From Parelaphostrongylus tenuis (lineage: Eukaryota > Nematoda > Chromadorea > Rhabditida > Metastrongylidae): a stretch of 64,000 bases of DNA. The stretch's first letter is position 1. Each line of letters begins with the position of its first letter. Shown here one piece after another: positions 1 to 12,884 of the stretch. The notes beneath the pieces are model-generated. The model had not been told where the DNA came from and made no database searches. It was given only the letters and a program-made list of their open reading frames with translations. The position numbers and the translations under genes are program-made. Location: NCBI GenBank assembly GCA_019055375.1, contig JAHQIW010006216.1, positions 22,554 to 86,553 on the forward strand, in the 5' to 3' direction.

Positions 1-240
1 AAGGCCGAAACAAGTGTATCGGGCTGTACAAGAGCCCACAACAGATCAGATGACATGTTTCAAATGATACTTATGAGACATATCTAATAATTTTTTTTGA
101 GCCAGTATGCTACCCAACTGATGAGGCTGTCGAGGCCAAAACACGTGTATTGGGCTCTTTTAGTTACCCATAAAAGATCGCATTACATGTTGGCTCAAAA
201 TAATCATCAGTAGCCTTCTTATTTGAAAATTATTAGATCG
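1..240 (+). mobile_element. Hammerhead-ribozyme repeat, two degenerate copies in tandem
   Basis: Two related segments lie about 130 bases apart. The first is cut by the window edge and keeps only the 3' half of a hammerhead: GAAA at 7-10, a short stem, then the stem I strand at 19-24. The second has a complete but mutated hammerhead at 112-155. Both are followed by the family's 3' arm (a stretch ending in a GGCTCAAA-like word near 195-205). The same family recurs near 14.0, 20.2, 26.5 and 30.5 kb. Confidence 0.7.
112..155 (+). ncRNA. Hammerhead ribozyme, mutated core
   Basis: The CTGATGA box is at 118-124. It is followed by a 4-bp stem II (GGCT/GGCC with one wobble), then AAAA at 138-141 where active hammerheads need GAAA. 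Next come the minimal stem III (CACGTG) and a GTA triplet. Stem I pairs CCCAA (113-117) with TTGGG (150-154). The G-to-A change at 138 should abolish cleavage, so this is a dead copy. Confidence 0.7.
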
Positions 241-1586
241 TTTTCTCAAACGACATGAGAGCGTATGTTTGTGGTTCATCTTAATCCTCTGCCTATGGGG
301 AGGAACTGTCATACGGATCTCTGTACAACTACAAAAATGTGTATTTACAGGTTCATCATACAAAAAAGTTGCATAATGTCACGATGAACGACTTTTTTGA
401 CGAGATACATGCCAAATATTGAAATAAGCGAAAAAACGAGAAGCACCCAAAGATTCACCATAATGCAGAGCTAATTTCTACGCATTTTATTCTGAGCGTG
501 ACGGTTACAGTGTGTTTTGTCTGCTTTCACAGATTTACTATTTTCGAAGACTATTTCCCGCCAAAGCTGTATCTGGAGACACGATAACAAGGAGTGGTTG
601 AAGCTCTCTGTCACCAACGATTAAAATCAGATTCTTTTCTATCCTCACCCGCTGGCTCCAAAGCTTCGGTGGCAGCATCATGTACAAGCTCCTGCAATCT
701 TCATCAAAGTAATTTCTCATTCGAATTTATAACTTCGTTACGCTGGTTGGAATTCACTGTTCAATACTGCAAGTTTCTCCTCAAGAACACCGACAAAACC
801 GTAATTTGGCAGATAATTCAGAAGCGATCCCCAATTATGACACCTTTTTCTTCGATCAAGCTTCTGTTCAAAGCAGTGCAACATATCACTATCTTTCAAC
901 GGAATACGAGGCTCTGGTTTTCTACTCCATTAAATTTGAACTCGCGTGGTCTCGATGAACTAGTGAACGTCCTGCTAACGTGAACTAATGACCTATGTGG
1001 ATAGCTTTATGTGTATAAAAGGGCCTAATTTCGATCTGAAACCAGTTCCACCACTGTTATTGCACAGTACAATATTTACTGTCAATTTGATACAATATAT
1101 TGAATATGTTGAAACAGAGAACTGAGGATTACGTATTTCATGATCATGCAGTAAAAAAACTAACAAGGCATTGACAATTTTTCTAGTCGACATAACTTAT
1201 TTGCAAAATTCCACCGCCGACATTTCAATGAGAAAACAAATTGCACATAATTTGAAAAAAAAATCTACATGGAAAGTACCGTGATATTTTACCACCGTGC
1301 TATATACAGGAAAATAGTAAGTTACATCAAATAACTATTTGTCATTTAATCAGTAGCAACTTCCTCAATAAATAGGGTGAATCACGAATCTACAATCATA
1401 AAATATCTCAGAGCTGTAGAGAAAGTTTACTTATTATGATTTTTACAGGAACTTCATAGACGACCACGTTTCCGCTTACTCCCATAGCGGCTAAAAAGTT
1501 AAGAATTGATGACAGGTCACATTTCGATTACGTTGCATGAATTTTATTTGTCCCAACAAAACAATTTTAGTTGCACTGCATTAACA
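241..1586. other. No gene recognised
   Basis: This is AT-rich sequence with frequent stops in all frames. The few short open frames (for example 594-983 on the plus strand) show no familiar motif and no flanking splice signals I trust. I see no clear repeat here. Confidence 0.4.
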
Positions 1587-1689
1587 TCAGAGAAATAAAC
1601 ATGCTGAGTCGTCTTCACGTACGCCTGGCGCCGCTAACCGCTCTACTATAGATGGGAACTCCGAGAAGTCGAAACACTGCTGCCGTAAT

Positions 1690-3180
1690 CGTAATAACCT
1701 ACCAATAATTAGCAAATCTCCAGTAAGAGTAACTGCCAGATAGGTCGCAGAGGAGAATGTCTTGAAGTATAATAGCGGTGCGATCTCTGGTTTCTGAAAT
1801 ACTACGGATACTTTGATGACCAAGTTCTCCTCAACTTCAGCATTATCAGTTACTCATAGAATCTTCCTTGATTAAGCGAGAAGCACAAAGTTAATACAAA
1901 TGAATTGTTAGGCACGAAATCAGGATGGATTCCTGTACAAAAATAAAATTTTACGAGCGAGTAATCAGTATCATCAACAGCCATCCTGTATAAAAGTAGC
2001 ACTGACAGATGAGGCTTTCATTGGGCGGTGCTCCTCCGAAGTAGATCTGACTCGGACGACAACTAAGGCCACAATGAGGCGAACGACTGCGGAGCATTGG
2101 ATCAAGTCATTCGACTCCGGAGAAGACGAAACGCGTCAAAACTTCAGCTGAAGGAATAAGTCCTCTATCAACTTCGGGCTTTTTGCTTCATCAAGGAAAT
2201 GTGTGAATAAGAATACTTTTTGAAGGAGAAACATCTCAAACAATTACTTCATTAGTACTTTTTGGAAATGTTAGAGTGAAAAAGTAGGAGAATTCGGAAT
2301 ATTAGGAAACCTGAATGATGTGAAATCTCTAGTCCCTCGAATAAGTAACAATGAAAGAAAGGAATTTGTGACTACATTGTGGAGTAAATGAGAAGAATTG
2401 TATCTTCTTCAGTAAATTTACTTGAAAAATCTCTCATAATCTGAAATTACTTTATTGTCAAGTAGTACGACTAATAAGGTCAAAGTTCAGTCACTTTGCC
2501 AAGTATAGTTGTTGTCGTTGAACAATGATTGCACCATTCCGCGACAAATTATCACAATTCGCATTTTTCGAAAAAAACTTTTAATATGTTGGAATCTATG
2601 ACTAAATACAAGGAGGATCTACATGAATGATTTTTATTTATATTGAGGCATTTCAATATCCAATTCAATCACAGATTTTTAGGAACTGAGCACTTGAGGG
2701 CCAGGACTTTTCTGTAAAACTATCACAACATACACTAATACTTCGCTGGTCGTAACCGTACACAAGTATCATTCCAGTGATATCGAGCGTGACAATGCAG
2801 TTGAAACTCTTGTGTCTCACAGCGGCAGCAGCTTCCACACCTCGACCAGGATTTATCAATGTCCGTTCTTTTTTATTCGCTAAAGAAAACAATTTGATAA
2901 TTTCCTATATTCCCATGCGACCATAAATCGCCAGTAAGAAACCAAGCATTTTCTTGAGCCTCTTACTACCGACTAGGTCATAGTTGTTGACCAGAAATTC
3001 AACAATCACGCATGACATGACCAAATCATTTAATATTTCATATTTTTTGCGAACAGACAGCTCCAAAGATCGCAGATACTCTGCGTGAGCACGGACTACC
3101 TTGCTGCTTTATACGGGATACCTGTCACAACATCCTCAAAAAGTTCAATAACGTCCACATCGCTTTCACCGTAGTTATGT
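1690..3180 (-). CDS. Candidate exons of an unrecognised minus-strand gene
   Basis: Three exon-like pieces lie in the same orientation. The piece near 3180-3090 encodes an acidic segment containing GESDVDVIELFEDVVTGI and runs to a GTAGTC donor. The piece near 2880-2670 follows a TTTAG acceptor and contains AAAAVRHKSFNCIVTLD and GMILVYGYD. The piece near 1800-1695 follows a TTTCAG acceptor, contains TYLAVTLTGDLLIIG and ends at a GTAGGT donor. The repeated hydrophobic beta-strand pattern with a G-D/G-M turn resembles a beta-propeller, but I cannot name a family. I did not find the start, the stop or linking exons. It could be a real gene running off the left edge, or chance open frames. Confidence 0.35.
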
Positions 3181-3373
3181 GATAAACAAAATTCTACGGG
3201 ACACGTTAGGATAGGGTTATAGGATGACTGAGGTGAGACTCTTGTACGTTCAAAATCACTCTTCACTTCGTCACTTTACTTGGCCGCAACTCAAATTTTT
3301 TTTTTAACTGTGCGAGTCCGATAAGTTTATTAGCTTCTTCGTTCAATTTTGGTCTAGAATCTGATTTGTTTAT

Positions 3374-4440
3374 TTGTCTATTTTCAGTTGTGCCAAATTC
3401 ATGGATCGTAAAAACGAACTTATCGCAGGACTTGAGTTGCATAAGATGGGAATGAAGATGGCCAACGTCGTTAAAATGGACTGGTTTCAAACCAGCAAAA
3501 TTCTACAAAGTCGTGAAACGTATATCAAAGCGACTAGAGGGCTTGTGGGCCGTCTTCGTAAAAGACATTCAAACTCAGTCTACTCCGGAAAATCCTTTGC
3601 AAATTCAACCAATTCGGGAGCGTTTGATGTGCAAAATGGCTCCGGAATCTCGAATCAGTGGGCGGATGGTCCAAATTTGCTAAAAATAAGTTGAAGCTGC
3701 GCAGCTACAAAACCTCTCGTGTTCACTGTCTAACAAAAAGATGACAAGGAGAACGTCTTACACCGCTCGCCGAATGATTCATATGATTGCTGGTGCTCGC
3801 TTGTCGAAGATGCTTTTCATGGATGACAAGAAATTGACGGTCTGACCACTCCACGATCGCCAGAATCGACGCCAACTTCCCAAGAAGGGTCAACAGAAGT
3901 AGTGCGCAGGAGCAAAAACCATGGGCTGCAGTTATTTGGCCTCTGTGTGGTCTGAGACGACATTTACGTCATCGGAAAGCGCCTTCGGTCTTCAACAACA
4001 GAAACGCCAACATCAACGCTGTCAATTGTCAGCAGCAGGTTTTACGAGGTTTACCGGAACCTTACAGTATTTACGACTTTGGCGTCGACGAATTTACGCC
4101 TCAGAAGAACTAGGGCCCTGCGTATTTAGCCCGCTCAACGATTGCCATATGTGAGAGAGCTGTTTCCAGACCTGTTGTGGGCAAAGATATTTGACCGTCA
4201 AACGTACCGGGTCTAAACCAATTGGATTATTCCGTATGGTCCATACTGAAGGAAAAAGTCTCGGCTACTCGCTACACTACCGTTGACACGCCCAAAACGG
4301 CTTTGACACGCGCTTGGGATAAAATTACGGTGGAAACGCAAGCGAATATCGCAGGAAATTTTGCAAGCGACTTCCTAAATGTACAGAGGCCAAAGGTGGC
4401 AATTTTGAAAATCTGTTATGAACTTTTCTCGTTCTTCTTC
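3374..4440 (+). pseudogene. Decayed mariner/Tc1-family transposase
   Basis: A cut-and-paste transposase relic is spread over several frames. At the start, RNELIAGLELHKMGMKMANV matches the N-terminal helix-turn-helix of Tc1/mariner proteins. Near the end (4216-4430), LDYSVWSILKEKVSATRYTT followed by ALTRAWDKI is the familiar C-terminal stretch around the last catalytic acidic residue, then the terminal helix. In between are several stops and frame changes. The ORF is broken and cannot encode an active enzyme. I did not define the terminal inverted repeats. Confidence 0.8.
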
Positions 4441-4800
4441 GTTAGACGACATAGGATGAAGAAACGACCCTTTTCACTGGACAAGAAATCTTCATGAGAG
4501 TGTTCGTAATCACTCGAAAGCTCAGATCTTTGACTACTGTGCTACGGGTACCGTTTTTCAAAAAACGTTTTGTAACGCTGTAGCATTTAAAATAAGGTTG
4601 TTTTCACCCGCCCCTTGCTTTCATTATAACTTCGCTGGAAGCGCGAAAAACTTATCCAGGGTTTCTTCCGAAGTGGAAAAAAATTCTACTCGTATAATAG
4701 CAATCGCACTTCACATGTGGCGCGCCAAAGCATTTCGATCAATCGATTGCAGAACGCCGTATCGTATCTACCACCGGTAGACACTCATACTGCATATTAA
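4440..4800 (+). repeat. Fragment of the long-TIR foldback repeat family
   Basis: The words around 4450-4530 (AAACGACCC, then ACTCGAAAGCTCAGAT) and 4630-4760 (GGAAGCGCGAAAA, then ATCGCACTTCACATGTG) recur at 34930-35200. The first part is the arm of the foldback family that is complete at 14636-15087. Confidence 0.55.
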
Positions 4801-6850
4801 CCAATAAGCAAGTGCACTTAAAATGTCAAATTTGATGTTATTTCCACTGCTACACTACAGTGAAACGGTTTTTCAGGAAATAGGCAGCGTTGGAATGACT
4901 GAAGCTTGTGGTGACGAATGGTTACTAACAATTTGAGCAAGGAGTTCTATTCTGCGAGAATTATGATAAGAATTTCAAAAAACGGCTGCGTAGCGCATTA
5001 GCCACAGATTTAGGCTTCCGCATGATTAGTAAAAATGCAATGAAAAGTCTTTGTCCGACGAGTATGGTCGTTCCTCTGTCCAGTGCCGTTTAGCGTAAAA
5101 AAGCCACTTTTTGCCTATTGTTATAATTGCTAATCTAATATACGTAATTATTCCTTCAATGAGATAAATTCGTTTGTCTATGCACTAATCTTTTATTGTT
5201 GAAATATCTGACAAAAAACTGACAGAAGGTTCCTGGTACCCTTTATGTTTATGTAATATGTGTACCTATGTACATATATGTATGTATGTATGCACAAATA
5301 TCCGTATGCATGCACATCATATAAATATATATATATACGTCTATGCATGATTGTGTACACATATATAAGTAATTGCCTCCAAAATCTTTCATATTATGGA
5401 ACCATTTGCTGAACAAGGTTAGATATCTTTTTGCCGAAAGAATCAGGGTAGCGATTAAAAAAGTCGGTGAGGTTAATTTTCAGTTGGTTGTGATCTCAGA
5501 ACTCTGCTTGAGAGCGCGGGAGCGATGATAATCCGATGGAAAAGTAGCATGTTTTCACGGTGAATGTGGTACTATGTTCCAGCCCAGTCTCCCAAAATGT
5601 GGCTAGTCAACTTTGCAATGTGAGGTCGATCGTTATCCTCGAGATGAGCGACACTGAGTAATGACATGCTCCTACAAAGACACGTCGTGTTACAATCCAA
5701 ACGTCTGTGCTAGAAAAAACATTCAATGAAGCTTTACTTCAATTCAAAAACTGCCTGGCGGTGTTACAAGCGTAGATGTCGCGATAAGGTCGGTAGCAGA
5801 GTCGGAGATTGGTTCGGGAACAGTCGTCTTTTTTTTTTGTTACTGCTCGGCAATCCTACCACGGTTGGAGTGAAGAGTCAACGTCGCTCAAATGGTGCAA
5901 GAAAAATCTTGGCATGAGCAGCGGCACAGTTGTGGACTAGAGTAACCATTCATGTTAAGTTGTTGCAGAGCAGCTGATTCGACGCCGTGGTAAAAAGATG
6001 GGGGGTAAAGGCAAGATTGTGGATATAGACGAATTACAGCTATACACACCCTCTAACCGACAGAGGTGCTCACTGAGTGTGAAACTCAATATTCTTTCTG
6101 CCGTTACAAAGCTGGAAGAAGTCCTTTCCGAAAGCCAAATATGCCATTATGATCGAAAAGATTTTCTCTATCTAACGAGTAGAAGCTCATTCAACAAAAC
6201 TTCTATCCAGTGAGAAATCTTCGATTGAGGAACAAAATCATATTTTGACTGGTACGGCAAATAAGCTATTTGAGAAATTAAACAAGCCATTGAAATCCAC
6301 TAGGTTTTAGCTATCGTTGAACTATATAACCGTTTTGCAAAAGCAAAAAATTACGTTTTTACCAAAGATCTCAAGTGGCACGTTGCAGACAGGCCTTCCA
6401 TCCCCCACAGTTGCTGACAATATTGCACCAGTTGTCTTCCCAAGACCACCTTTTATAGAGTCTTAGCAGATCCTCCAAGTATTATGTAAACTTGTAGCCA
6501 CACACTATGACGCAGCGTTCCACCCACATATTAGTTTGATATTCTTTCAAAACAAACATTCTTTATAACGTCTCAGCTTTCCTGGAAGGTGCTCAACATG
6601 TTGTGTGATCTCAGAACTCCCTGATGTTGACAATAACTGCATTTTCCAGAACGATCTGGATGAAATCGCCATTGATTATGAGAACTCAACTTTTGTGGTG
6701 ACACAAGTGATTTCTGCATATATGGCGATGGGATCTCATGAGATAACAACCGCATACAAGATAAGAATCCTGAAACGATGACCAACAGGAAACATGTTTC
6801 TCCATGTCCATCGGACGAAGTGGATTCCCTAACATTTTTCAGTGACAGAC
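4801..6850. other. Gene-free stretch with a TATG-type microsatellite
   Basis: At about 5255-5365 there is a run of ATGT/TATA-rich simple repeats. The rest holds only short open frames (5726-5917, 5998-6213) without recognisable domains or splice context. No RNA gene was seen. Confidence 0.45.
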
Positions 6851-6929
6851 TGAATTACCCAGCGGTTGATAGGACAGGTGATTCCACAATGATGTTTTTC
6901 GCACTAGTATTACAATGACATTTTTCTAA

Positions 6930-7470
6930 GCTGAAATTATTCTTACCGATCGTTGTCCCATTGATCGTCGAGGGACTCGAGCGGTCACGAGAAACATTTC
7001 CATTTTTCCCTATCGCGTGCAAGAGTAACCCAGTGGGTCCTCTTTGCTCTAGGGATTCGTCGAGCATCATATCTTTTTTCTAAGGTTTTAGTGAAAAGAT
7101 CGGACCATCGGGTTGGTAGTCCTTCTGCGGAGCGCTTGATTGCCCGAGGAATCCAGTCTGTAACGGCTCTCGTCCATCAGCTGTCGTAGAAAGCTGTCCG
7201 GCCCACCTTATTTTCGATATCGTGGCGTGTAGAACGGCGTCTCTGACCTTCGATCGTTGGCGTACCTCGGAACTTCGGATCCTTTCTTTCATTGGCGAGA
7301 TACGGGATACTCCTAGCATGGACCTTTCGACTGCGTGTTCAATGACGCCAAGTGATCTTTCATCCTGGTTACGTAACGACTAGGTTTTTCTGATGCATAG
7401 CTTAGGGGAGGGATAATAGTCGAGTCGAAAAGGTGGGCACGAAGTTGGATGTTCTTTGTCCTCCTACGTT
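6930..7470 (-). pseudogene. RTE-type LINE relic, 3' end of reverse transcriptase ORF
   Basis: Reading the minus strand, the remnant goes through AHLFDSTIIPPL.YASE, then MLGVSRISPMKERIRSSEVR and SKIRWAGQL, and ends near KRYDARRIPRAKRTHW and LARDREKWKCF. These are the thumb and C-terminal blocks of RTE-clade non-LTR retrotransposons, which are common in strongylid genomes. Stops and frameshifts interrupt it, and the upstream endonuclease and palm domains are absent, as in a 5'-truncated, decayed insertion. Confidence 0.8.
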
Positions 7471-8290
7471 CTCACTATTCTAACCGATAATAGAAGATGT
7501 CACAATTCGAAAGATACCCTACCTACTATGACGATGTTTGATATAATCGTTCCCATTATGTGGATGTAGTGAGATCGAAAAGGAATTAGCATCACATCCG
7601 ATCTGACTTCCTTGTTTTGCGGATAGATTACCGTTGGTTGTTGACCAGAAAACGGCACGCATACGTAGAATCGCGCACGTAGTTGCGACAGCCATACTTC
7701 TGCACTGCGTAACGATGTCCTGAATATAATAATGCTTTTAATGAACCAGGGCGGATAGCCCGAGGTCAAAGACATTCTGTGACACACAAGTGCTCGATGG
7801 TTCAATCCCGCCTTCAAGGCCATCAAACTTGTTATCCCTCCGAGATTGGTGAATTTGAATCAGATTGTCGTGGGGATCAATAGCAACAATTTAATAGATA
7901 CATCGGTAGGCCACCGCGACTTACTGTAAAGATCGAAGATGCATTTGATCACATCAAACGATGCTTGACGAAATCGAATGCATAGTGCATCCCATCCCCC
8001 AGAGATTGATCAGCACATAAAGCTGTACTTATTTATTTATTCAATTAGTTTGAAAGAAATGATCACCAAAACGGTAAGTACTGCACTTACACAGATTCAC
8101 CGATAGATAGTCCGGAGATCTGATTAGGTACTTCCCATTTGTTAACAGGATGTAATCGCGAACTTTCTAAACTCCATCGGAAGGACCTGACTAAACAGCG
8201 AGTATTAGATATGCAAAAAATCAAACGCTCTGTCAAATATATCCTTTTTTGATGGTAATATAACAATCGCAAAACAAAGAAAAATCGCCA
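7471..8290. other. No gene; SINE-B 3' fragment
   Basis: At about 7925-8030 is the 3' half of the SINE-B family (ATGCATTTGATCACATCAAACGATGC, interrupted here, then a GAGATTGATCA word). The remainder, including the open frame at 7500-7826 on the minus strand, shows nothing recognisable. Confidence 0.4.
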
Positions 8291-9000
8291 ATTTAGTCTG
8301 ATCCAAAAAACAGCAGAATTTTGTGAAGAAAGGTCAAGTCAAATTGTGAACTCGACTGGGATAGAAGTGAGCATGGAATTATATTTAGTTCCCAAGACTG
8401 GCTATCTAATAGGTGCGCAAGAAGTTTGCGCCGCTTTGGCTTCTTCAACACGCGATTTTTGCATCGATATTGCATGATTTTGGTATGGTTCAACTGCACA
8501 TTTTCTTGCTAACAATTTGGTATACAATTTGCCCATATTTGCTTCAAGATGGAGCTGTTTTGGAACAAATTCTCTTGCTACTCATGCACGATATGACGCG
8601 TAGGGGGAAAATGCTAGTGAAGTGGCACGAAAGTTAGTAGAGCTTGGGGCGATGATACGTTGTAGAAGAGAAGGCTAGGAAGTGGTTCACGGAGTTCAAA
8701 GCAGGAGAGAACAGTCTCGAGGATCAGCCGCGCACGGGCTATCCACATGAAGTTGATCGTCAAGCCGTCCTTGAGATGGTGGAAGAGAATCCCTCGATAA
8801 TATGCCGAGTGCTAGCAGAAGAGTATCGTTCAATCGTTGTTGTCGATTGCTGCTTCTAACGCTATCGCCAACAAGATGGTTCTGTCTTATAGCGAGTAGA
8901 GGCAAGTTGCATTTCAAAATGTTCGCAAAAATTTCGTTGCAAGATTCATATTTGAAAACCAAAACCGCACGGACTTTTTACACTACCTATTAGCAGTCCA
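8290..9000 (+). pseudogene. Mariner transposon relic
   Basis: The ORF begins near 8550 after a terminal region shared with the copies at 23.4-24.1 kb and 49.5 kb. After a frame change, 8670-8815 encodes KWFTEFKAGENSLEDQPRTG followed by HEVDRQAVLEMVEENPS. This is the helix-turn-helix linker of mariner transposases. The catalytic domain is missing apart from a possible 3' end near 8960-9000. It resembles the bandit-like mariners reported from hookworms; that assignment is an inference. Confidence 0.8.
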
Positions 9001-9579
9001 TGAGAACGCTTCACAGTTGGTCTCCAGTTGGACAATTTAGTGGAAGACTCCCGAAAAGTGGTGAGTATGTGACAAAACTCTCTTGCTCTTGGTGGATTAG
9101 ACGTAGGTTTGGCAAATTTTTCCGTTGGAGTGACGGAGATGCTTAGCTGTCCAGATTGAGAACAACCTTATCTTTCCAGGCTCTGAAGAAGACGAGACCC
9201 CCAAGGCGTTAGCTGTTTGAATTAGTTCAATCATTAAAAACTGGTTTCTGGCTTGTCAAAAAAAAACTAGGGAGTTGCAAGCTCGAGAGTGTTGAAATCG
9301 TTTGATCTAAATGGCTGAGAAACTGCGTATTTTGACCGAAAGAGTGAAGGAAACAAAAATTGGAATAATTTTGGGAAACGTTGGTAAAAAACACGTCACC
9401 ACCTACCTACTCTATCTGTCATGATGACAACTAGTTCCTCTTGTCCATCCCCATCAACGTCCATGATATGAGCCGCCGCTATATTTGACTACAATAAGTA
9501 TTACATCTAGCACACATCAACCTTACTCTTAGTATATTAGATTTGATAATACACTATATTGAAAGCTACAATCATAAAT

Positions 9580-10240
9580 TCAATGTTTATGAGTGATATG
9601 CAAAATATTCGGTCTCAGGCGGGAGTTGAACCCGTGCTTCATCCATATAAGTAGCGCGTGCTGCCACTGCACCACTGAGGCCACCGTTCTGCTACCAGCC
9701 TTTATATAAATAGCAGCAGCTGTCAGAACTTACCATTGACGGTTCAGTTTGCTAAGCACATATCGGCATCACACCCACTTGAGCTGACAGATATCGAATA
9801 TGCACACCTTGCAAATCATTATTTTACGTTTCTAGCACTATCGGTGGCGTAGTGGTATCACGCTGCGCCGGTTGGATGAAACGAGAGTTCAACCCCCCCC
9901 CACCAGAGTCAAATGTTTTGCATAGTACTCAGCATTATTGAGCATACTCAATGATGTTGAGTGCTGCGCAAATCTTTTTCGTCAAGCGGAACAAAACCCG
10001 CATATCACCCTATCCGAGGACGCGTGCGCTAACCGTTGCATTACCGACGCTTGTTTTGCCCACCACTCTTTCTACGCAAGATAGGCGTCGGTAGTGCAAC
10101 GAGGTATAGCTATGCCTCCGGATAGGATGAAATGTGGGTTCGAGTCCCGCGTAACGAAAAAGTTTTGCACATCACTCAACGTCATTGGGTATATTTGTAA
10201 CATCATACCACCGCTATAAAGCGGTGAATGAAAATTTTGT
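9580..10240. repeat. Cluster of tRNA-derived SINE-A copies, including an inverted pair
   Basis: Copies lie at about 9585-9790 (minus), 9838-9990 (plus), 9955-10070 (minus) and 10085-10240 (plus). Each has an RNA polymerase III A box (TGGCGTAGTGGTA or similar) and B box (GGTTCGAGTC or similar), followed by a tail reading GCATATCACTCAGCAT or similar. The last two copies face each other and could fold into a hairpin. The plus copy near 9890 has an expanded C run in its B box region. Confidence 0.75.
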
Positions 10241-10434
10241 CTTTAACACTGTTAAACATATAATTGTAACATAATGGCTAAAGGTGACAAGTACCTGAAC
10301 CGTCTGAGTATATACACTTGAGTGGTGGCTGTACGGTGGATGAACACATTGTAAAAGACCGTCTGCCGCAATTGCAACTAACTCTGGTCTACAAAATAAA
10401 ATTTACATGATCGATCAAAGAATTTCACACAATT

Positions 10435-10780
10435 AGAGTGGTATGCAAGACAACCGACCCCGGTCAGAAGTTGAACTCGCGTTTACCCTTCACCGAGGTG
10501 CTTTACCACTACACCAGTGAGACCACCGCTTTGCTACCACTCTTTCTTCAATGTATCCTAGCGTAGCTGTTAGCAACTAACCTTTAAAGGGTTTGGGCGA
10601 GTAAGCACATATCGGCATCAGACCTAATTAAGTTCACTGCTATTCAAAATGTATAATCTGTCCGAATTCTTCACTTTCTGCTAGTGCAGAGGTACCATAC
10701 GCCTTTGGTATATGTGAAACGCAAGTTCGACTTCCACCTGGAGTTGGATGTTTTGCTGCCACTCAGTAATCTTGGATGTA
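10435..10780. repeat. SINE-A copies, minus then plus
   Basis: A minus-strand copy (B box complement GAAGTTGAACTCGCG near 10470, A box complement near 10510) is followed at about 10675-10770 by a degenerate plus copy. Spacing and tail sequence match the other SINE-A copies. Confidence 0.6.
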
Positions 10781-11370
10781 GACACTATTTATGGCTTCAA
10801 GTTCACCACAGTCTCAACAAACCTTGTCCGTACCCTTCCTCTCAGATTACCAATTGTTAACGCCGTTATCGGTGAGCCAGTTCTGGACGGCATTTTGACC
10901 ACGTCGTTGCTTCCATCGCATGCTATGAAATGCACCTAAGTAGAGTCTTGATTCTAACAAACGAGAACAAATGAAACAAGGATGACTGAAAGGCTAACTC
11001 GTTGATCAAGATACAGTTTCATCTAGGTTCCACAAAGAACACAAATGAACTAGCGTACCCTCCTTTCAAACAGATCTGCTATCGATTCAACGACACATAA
11101 ACCATAAAATTCTTGGAAACCGGGGACCAGAGCCCAACAACCGCAAGGTAAACCTTTCTACAAGCTATTACTCAGTTCAACACTCCGATGGTCTGCCTCC
11201 ACGAGTCCTGCGGGCAGCAGTAGATCATTGTGATGGACTGCTTCAAGAATTGTGACGTCCGTGGGTGTTTTTCGGGAACTGTGGTCTCACCTACGAATGC
11301 AGATAACTGATAAAACAATGGACAAACCTCGCAGTGTTTCAATTTCTGAGGGATGCGCTAAGCATTCGTC
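10781..11370. other. No gene recognised
   Basis: Only short open frames occur (10748-10939), without motifs or splice signals. I see no repeat family here that recurs elsewhere in the window. Confidence 0.35.
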
Positions 11371-11374
11371 TTCA

Positions 11375-11595
11375 TCAAGCATCGTATGAGGTGATTCAAT
11401 GCTTATTTGGCCTTTAGAATGACTCGTGGTGGCCTACTAGTGTATCAAGTCGGTGCTTCTCTCCTTCCAGGCAAGTCTGGTACCAATTCACCGACACTGG
11501 GAGGGCAAAAGACTTGGTGAGTCTGGAGCGCGGGATTAAACCATTGACCACGTGTGTCACGGGGCATCTCTAACCACTACGCTTTGAAATAGTCG
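11375..11595 (-). repeat. tRNA-derived SINE-B copy
   Basis: Read on the minus strand, the copy has an internal promoter with B box GGTTTAATCCC, then the body (ACCAGACTTG with GGAGG), ending near an AGTCATTCTAAAGGCC word and a CACCTCATACGATGC motif. The same body recurs at 12640, 15565, 21500, 41640 and 61130. Confidence 0.65.
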
Positions 11596-12635
11596 ATATG
11601 AGCAACAAACACATTCACTTCTTATGTGAATGATCGTGCGAAGATTTCGGTCATGTCTTCTTGAAGTTCACTGCCCAATTCACCTTGTGAATCTATTATC
11701 ATTCCTTCTCCTTGATGACCAACTCATCTGCATTTCGTTATCGATGTAGATTCTCTTGATTCTGAAAGATGAGAGAGAACTCGAATATTTGAGTTTCGTT
11801 CTCCGCTTCGACCTTGTGTGTGACCGTTGTAACCCAGAGGACATCAGCTGCCACTAATGTGACTGATTTGCAATTTGGACGTGATTTGACAGTGTTACTT
11901 GGCCAAACCTCTTCTCTTCTAGGGGTGAGAAGACGTCGATGATAGCTATCAAATAGAATTATCATATATGATGAGTCCCTGCCTTTCCTGAGCGATCAAT
12001 AAAATAAAACACCAACACAGTGGGTTACACTGGAAAAGAAAACTTGCACCGATGCCTAGTCAGGCAATGCTGAGTTTCAAATAAGAATACACCAATGGGG
12101 ACTTATTCCAGGGACAAGGAAGGGGGGAGGTAGCGCAGTGGTGGTGATGTCTTTCATCATGAGCATTATGATGGCTCAAACTCGCTTCGGAATCCCGTGT
12201 TTTCCATCTCTTTGAGGTAGAGATACTCATTCCAGCTTGTGTCATAGCGTCTGACTTTTTCCAATTCACATCAGAAACGTGAGGCTTGTATGAGCTCAGT
12301 CCATCTAAATTCCATTAATCTATGGCTAACGCCTTAGCTCGGCTATTCAAGATTACGAGAAGAATCGTCTCAACCGACATTCATCGGCATTCCTAAAGAA
12401 GATAGCTGTCCTCGAGCAGCACGTGAAATAGCATGCGGGATGCTTGGCGACCTTCCCGATACGAGAAACGAGTCGAATGTAAGAATAACTAAGATCTTAG
12501 CAATAAATGCGGTAGGGGGTCGGACAAATCAGATCAGATATAAATCTGTGATTTAACAGTGCTCTGCTCCAGATCTAACTCTTGATGTCATCATCTCATT
12601 GAAAGGACAAAGCTCTTGGCTTTGATTAATTCCTG
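11596..12635. other. No gene recognised
   Basis: This is the 3' flank of UTP23 and of the SINE-B copies. Open frames 11738-11965 and 12060-12269 (minus) lack motifs. No RNA gene was seen. Confidence 0.35.
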
Positions 12636-12639
12636 ACCA

Positions 12640-12880
12640 GTGCGCCATGCATTTGACCTTATCAAGCATCGTATGAGGTGACTGAATGCATGTCTGGGCC
12701 GACTGACAATGAATCGCGGTGGCATACCAGTGTATTATGTCAGCGTTGCTATTCTCCCAGACGAGTCTAGGTGCCAGTCCACAGAGCCCAAAAGGATGGA
12801 AGGCTGAGCTCTGGGCGCGAGATCGAACCACTGACCACGTGTATTGCAGTGTACCTATAACCACTGCAACACAAGGGCTC
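12640..12880 (-). repeat. tRNA-derived SINE-B copy
   Basis: This is nearly full length. On the minus strand it has an A box near 12870, B box GGTTCGATCTC near 12825, then the body through CCAGTCTCG-like words to CAGTCACCTCATACGATGC at 12660-12680. The open frames over this copy are shadows of the repeat. Confidence 0.7.
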
Positions 12881-12884
12881 TAGC

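Noticed and set aside
7500..7826. 108-codon minus-strand ORF
   Set aside because: No recognisable domain. It lies between a LINE relic and a SINE fragment and is probably decayed repeat.
11540..11570. CACGTG-containing word thought to be another hammerhead stem III
   Set aside because: No CTGANGA or GAAA box is nearby. It belongs to the SINE-B promoter region.
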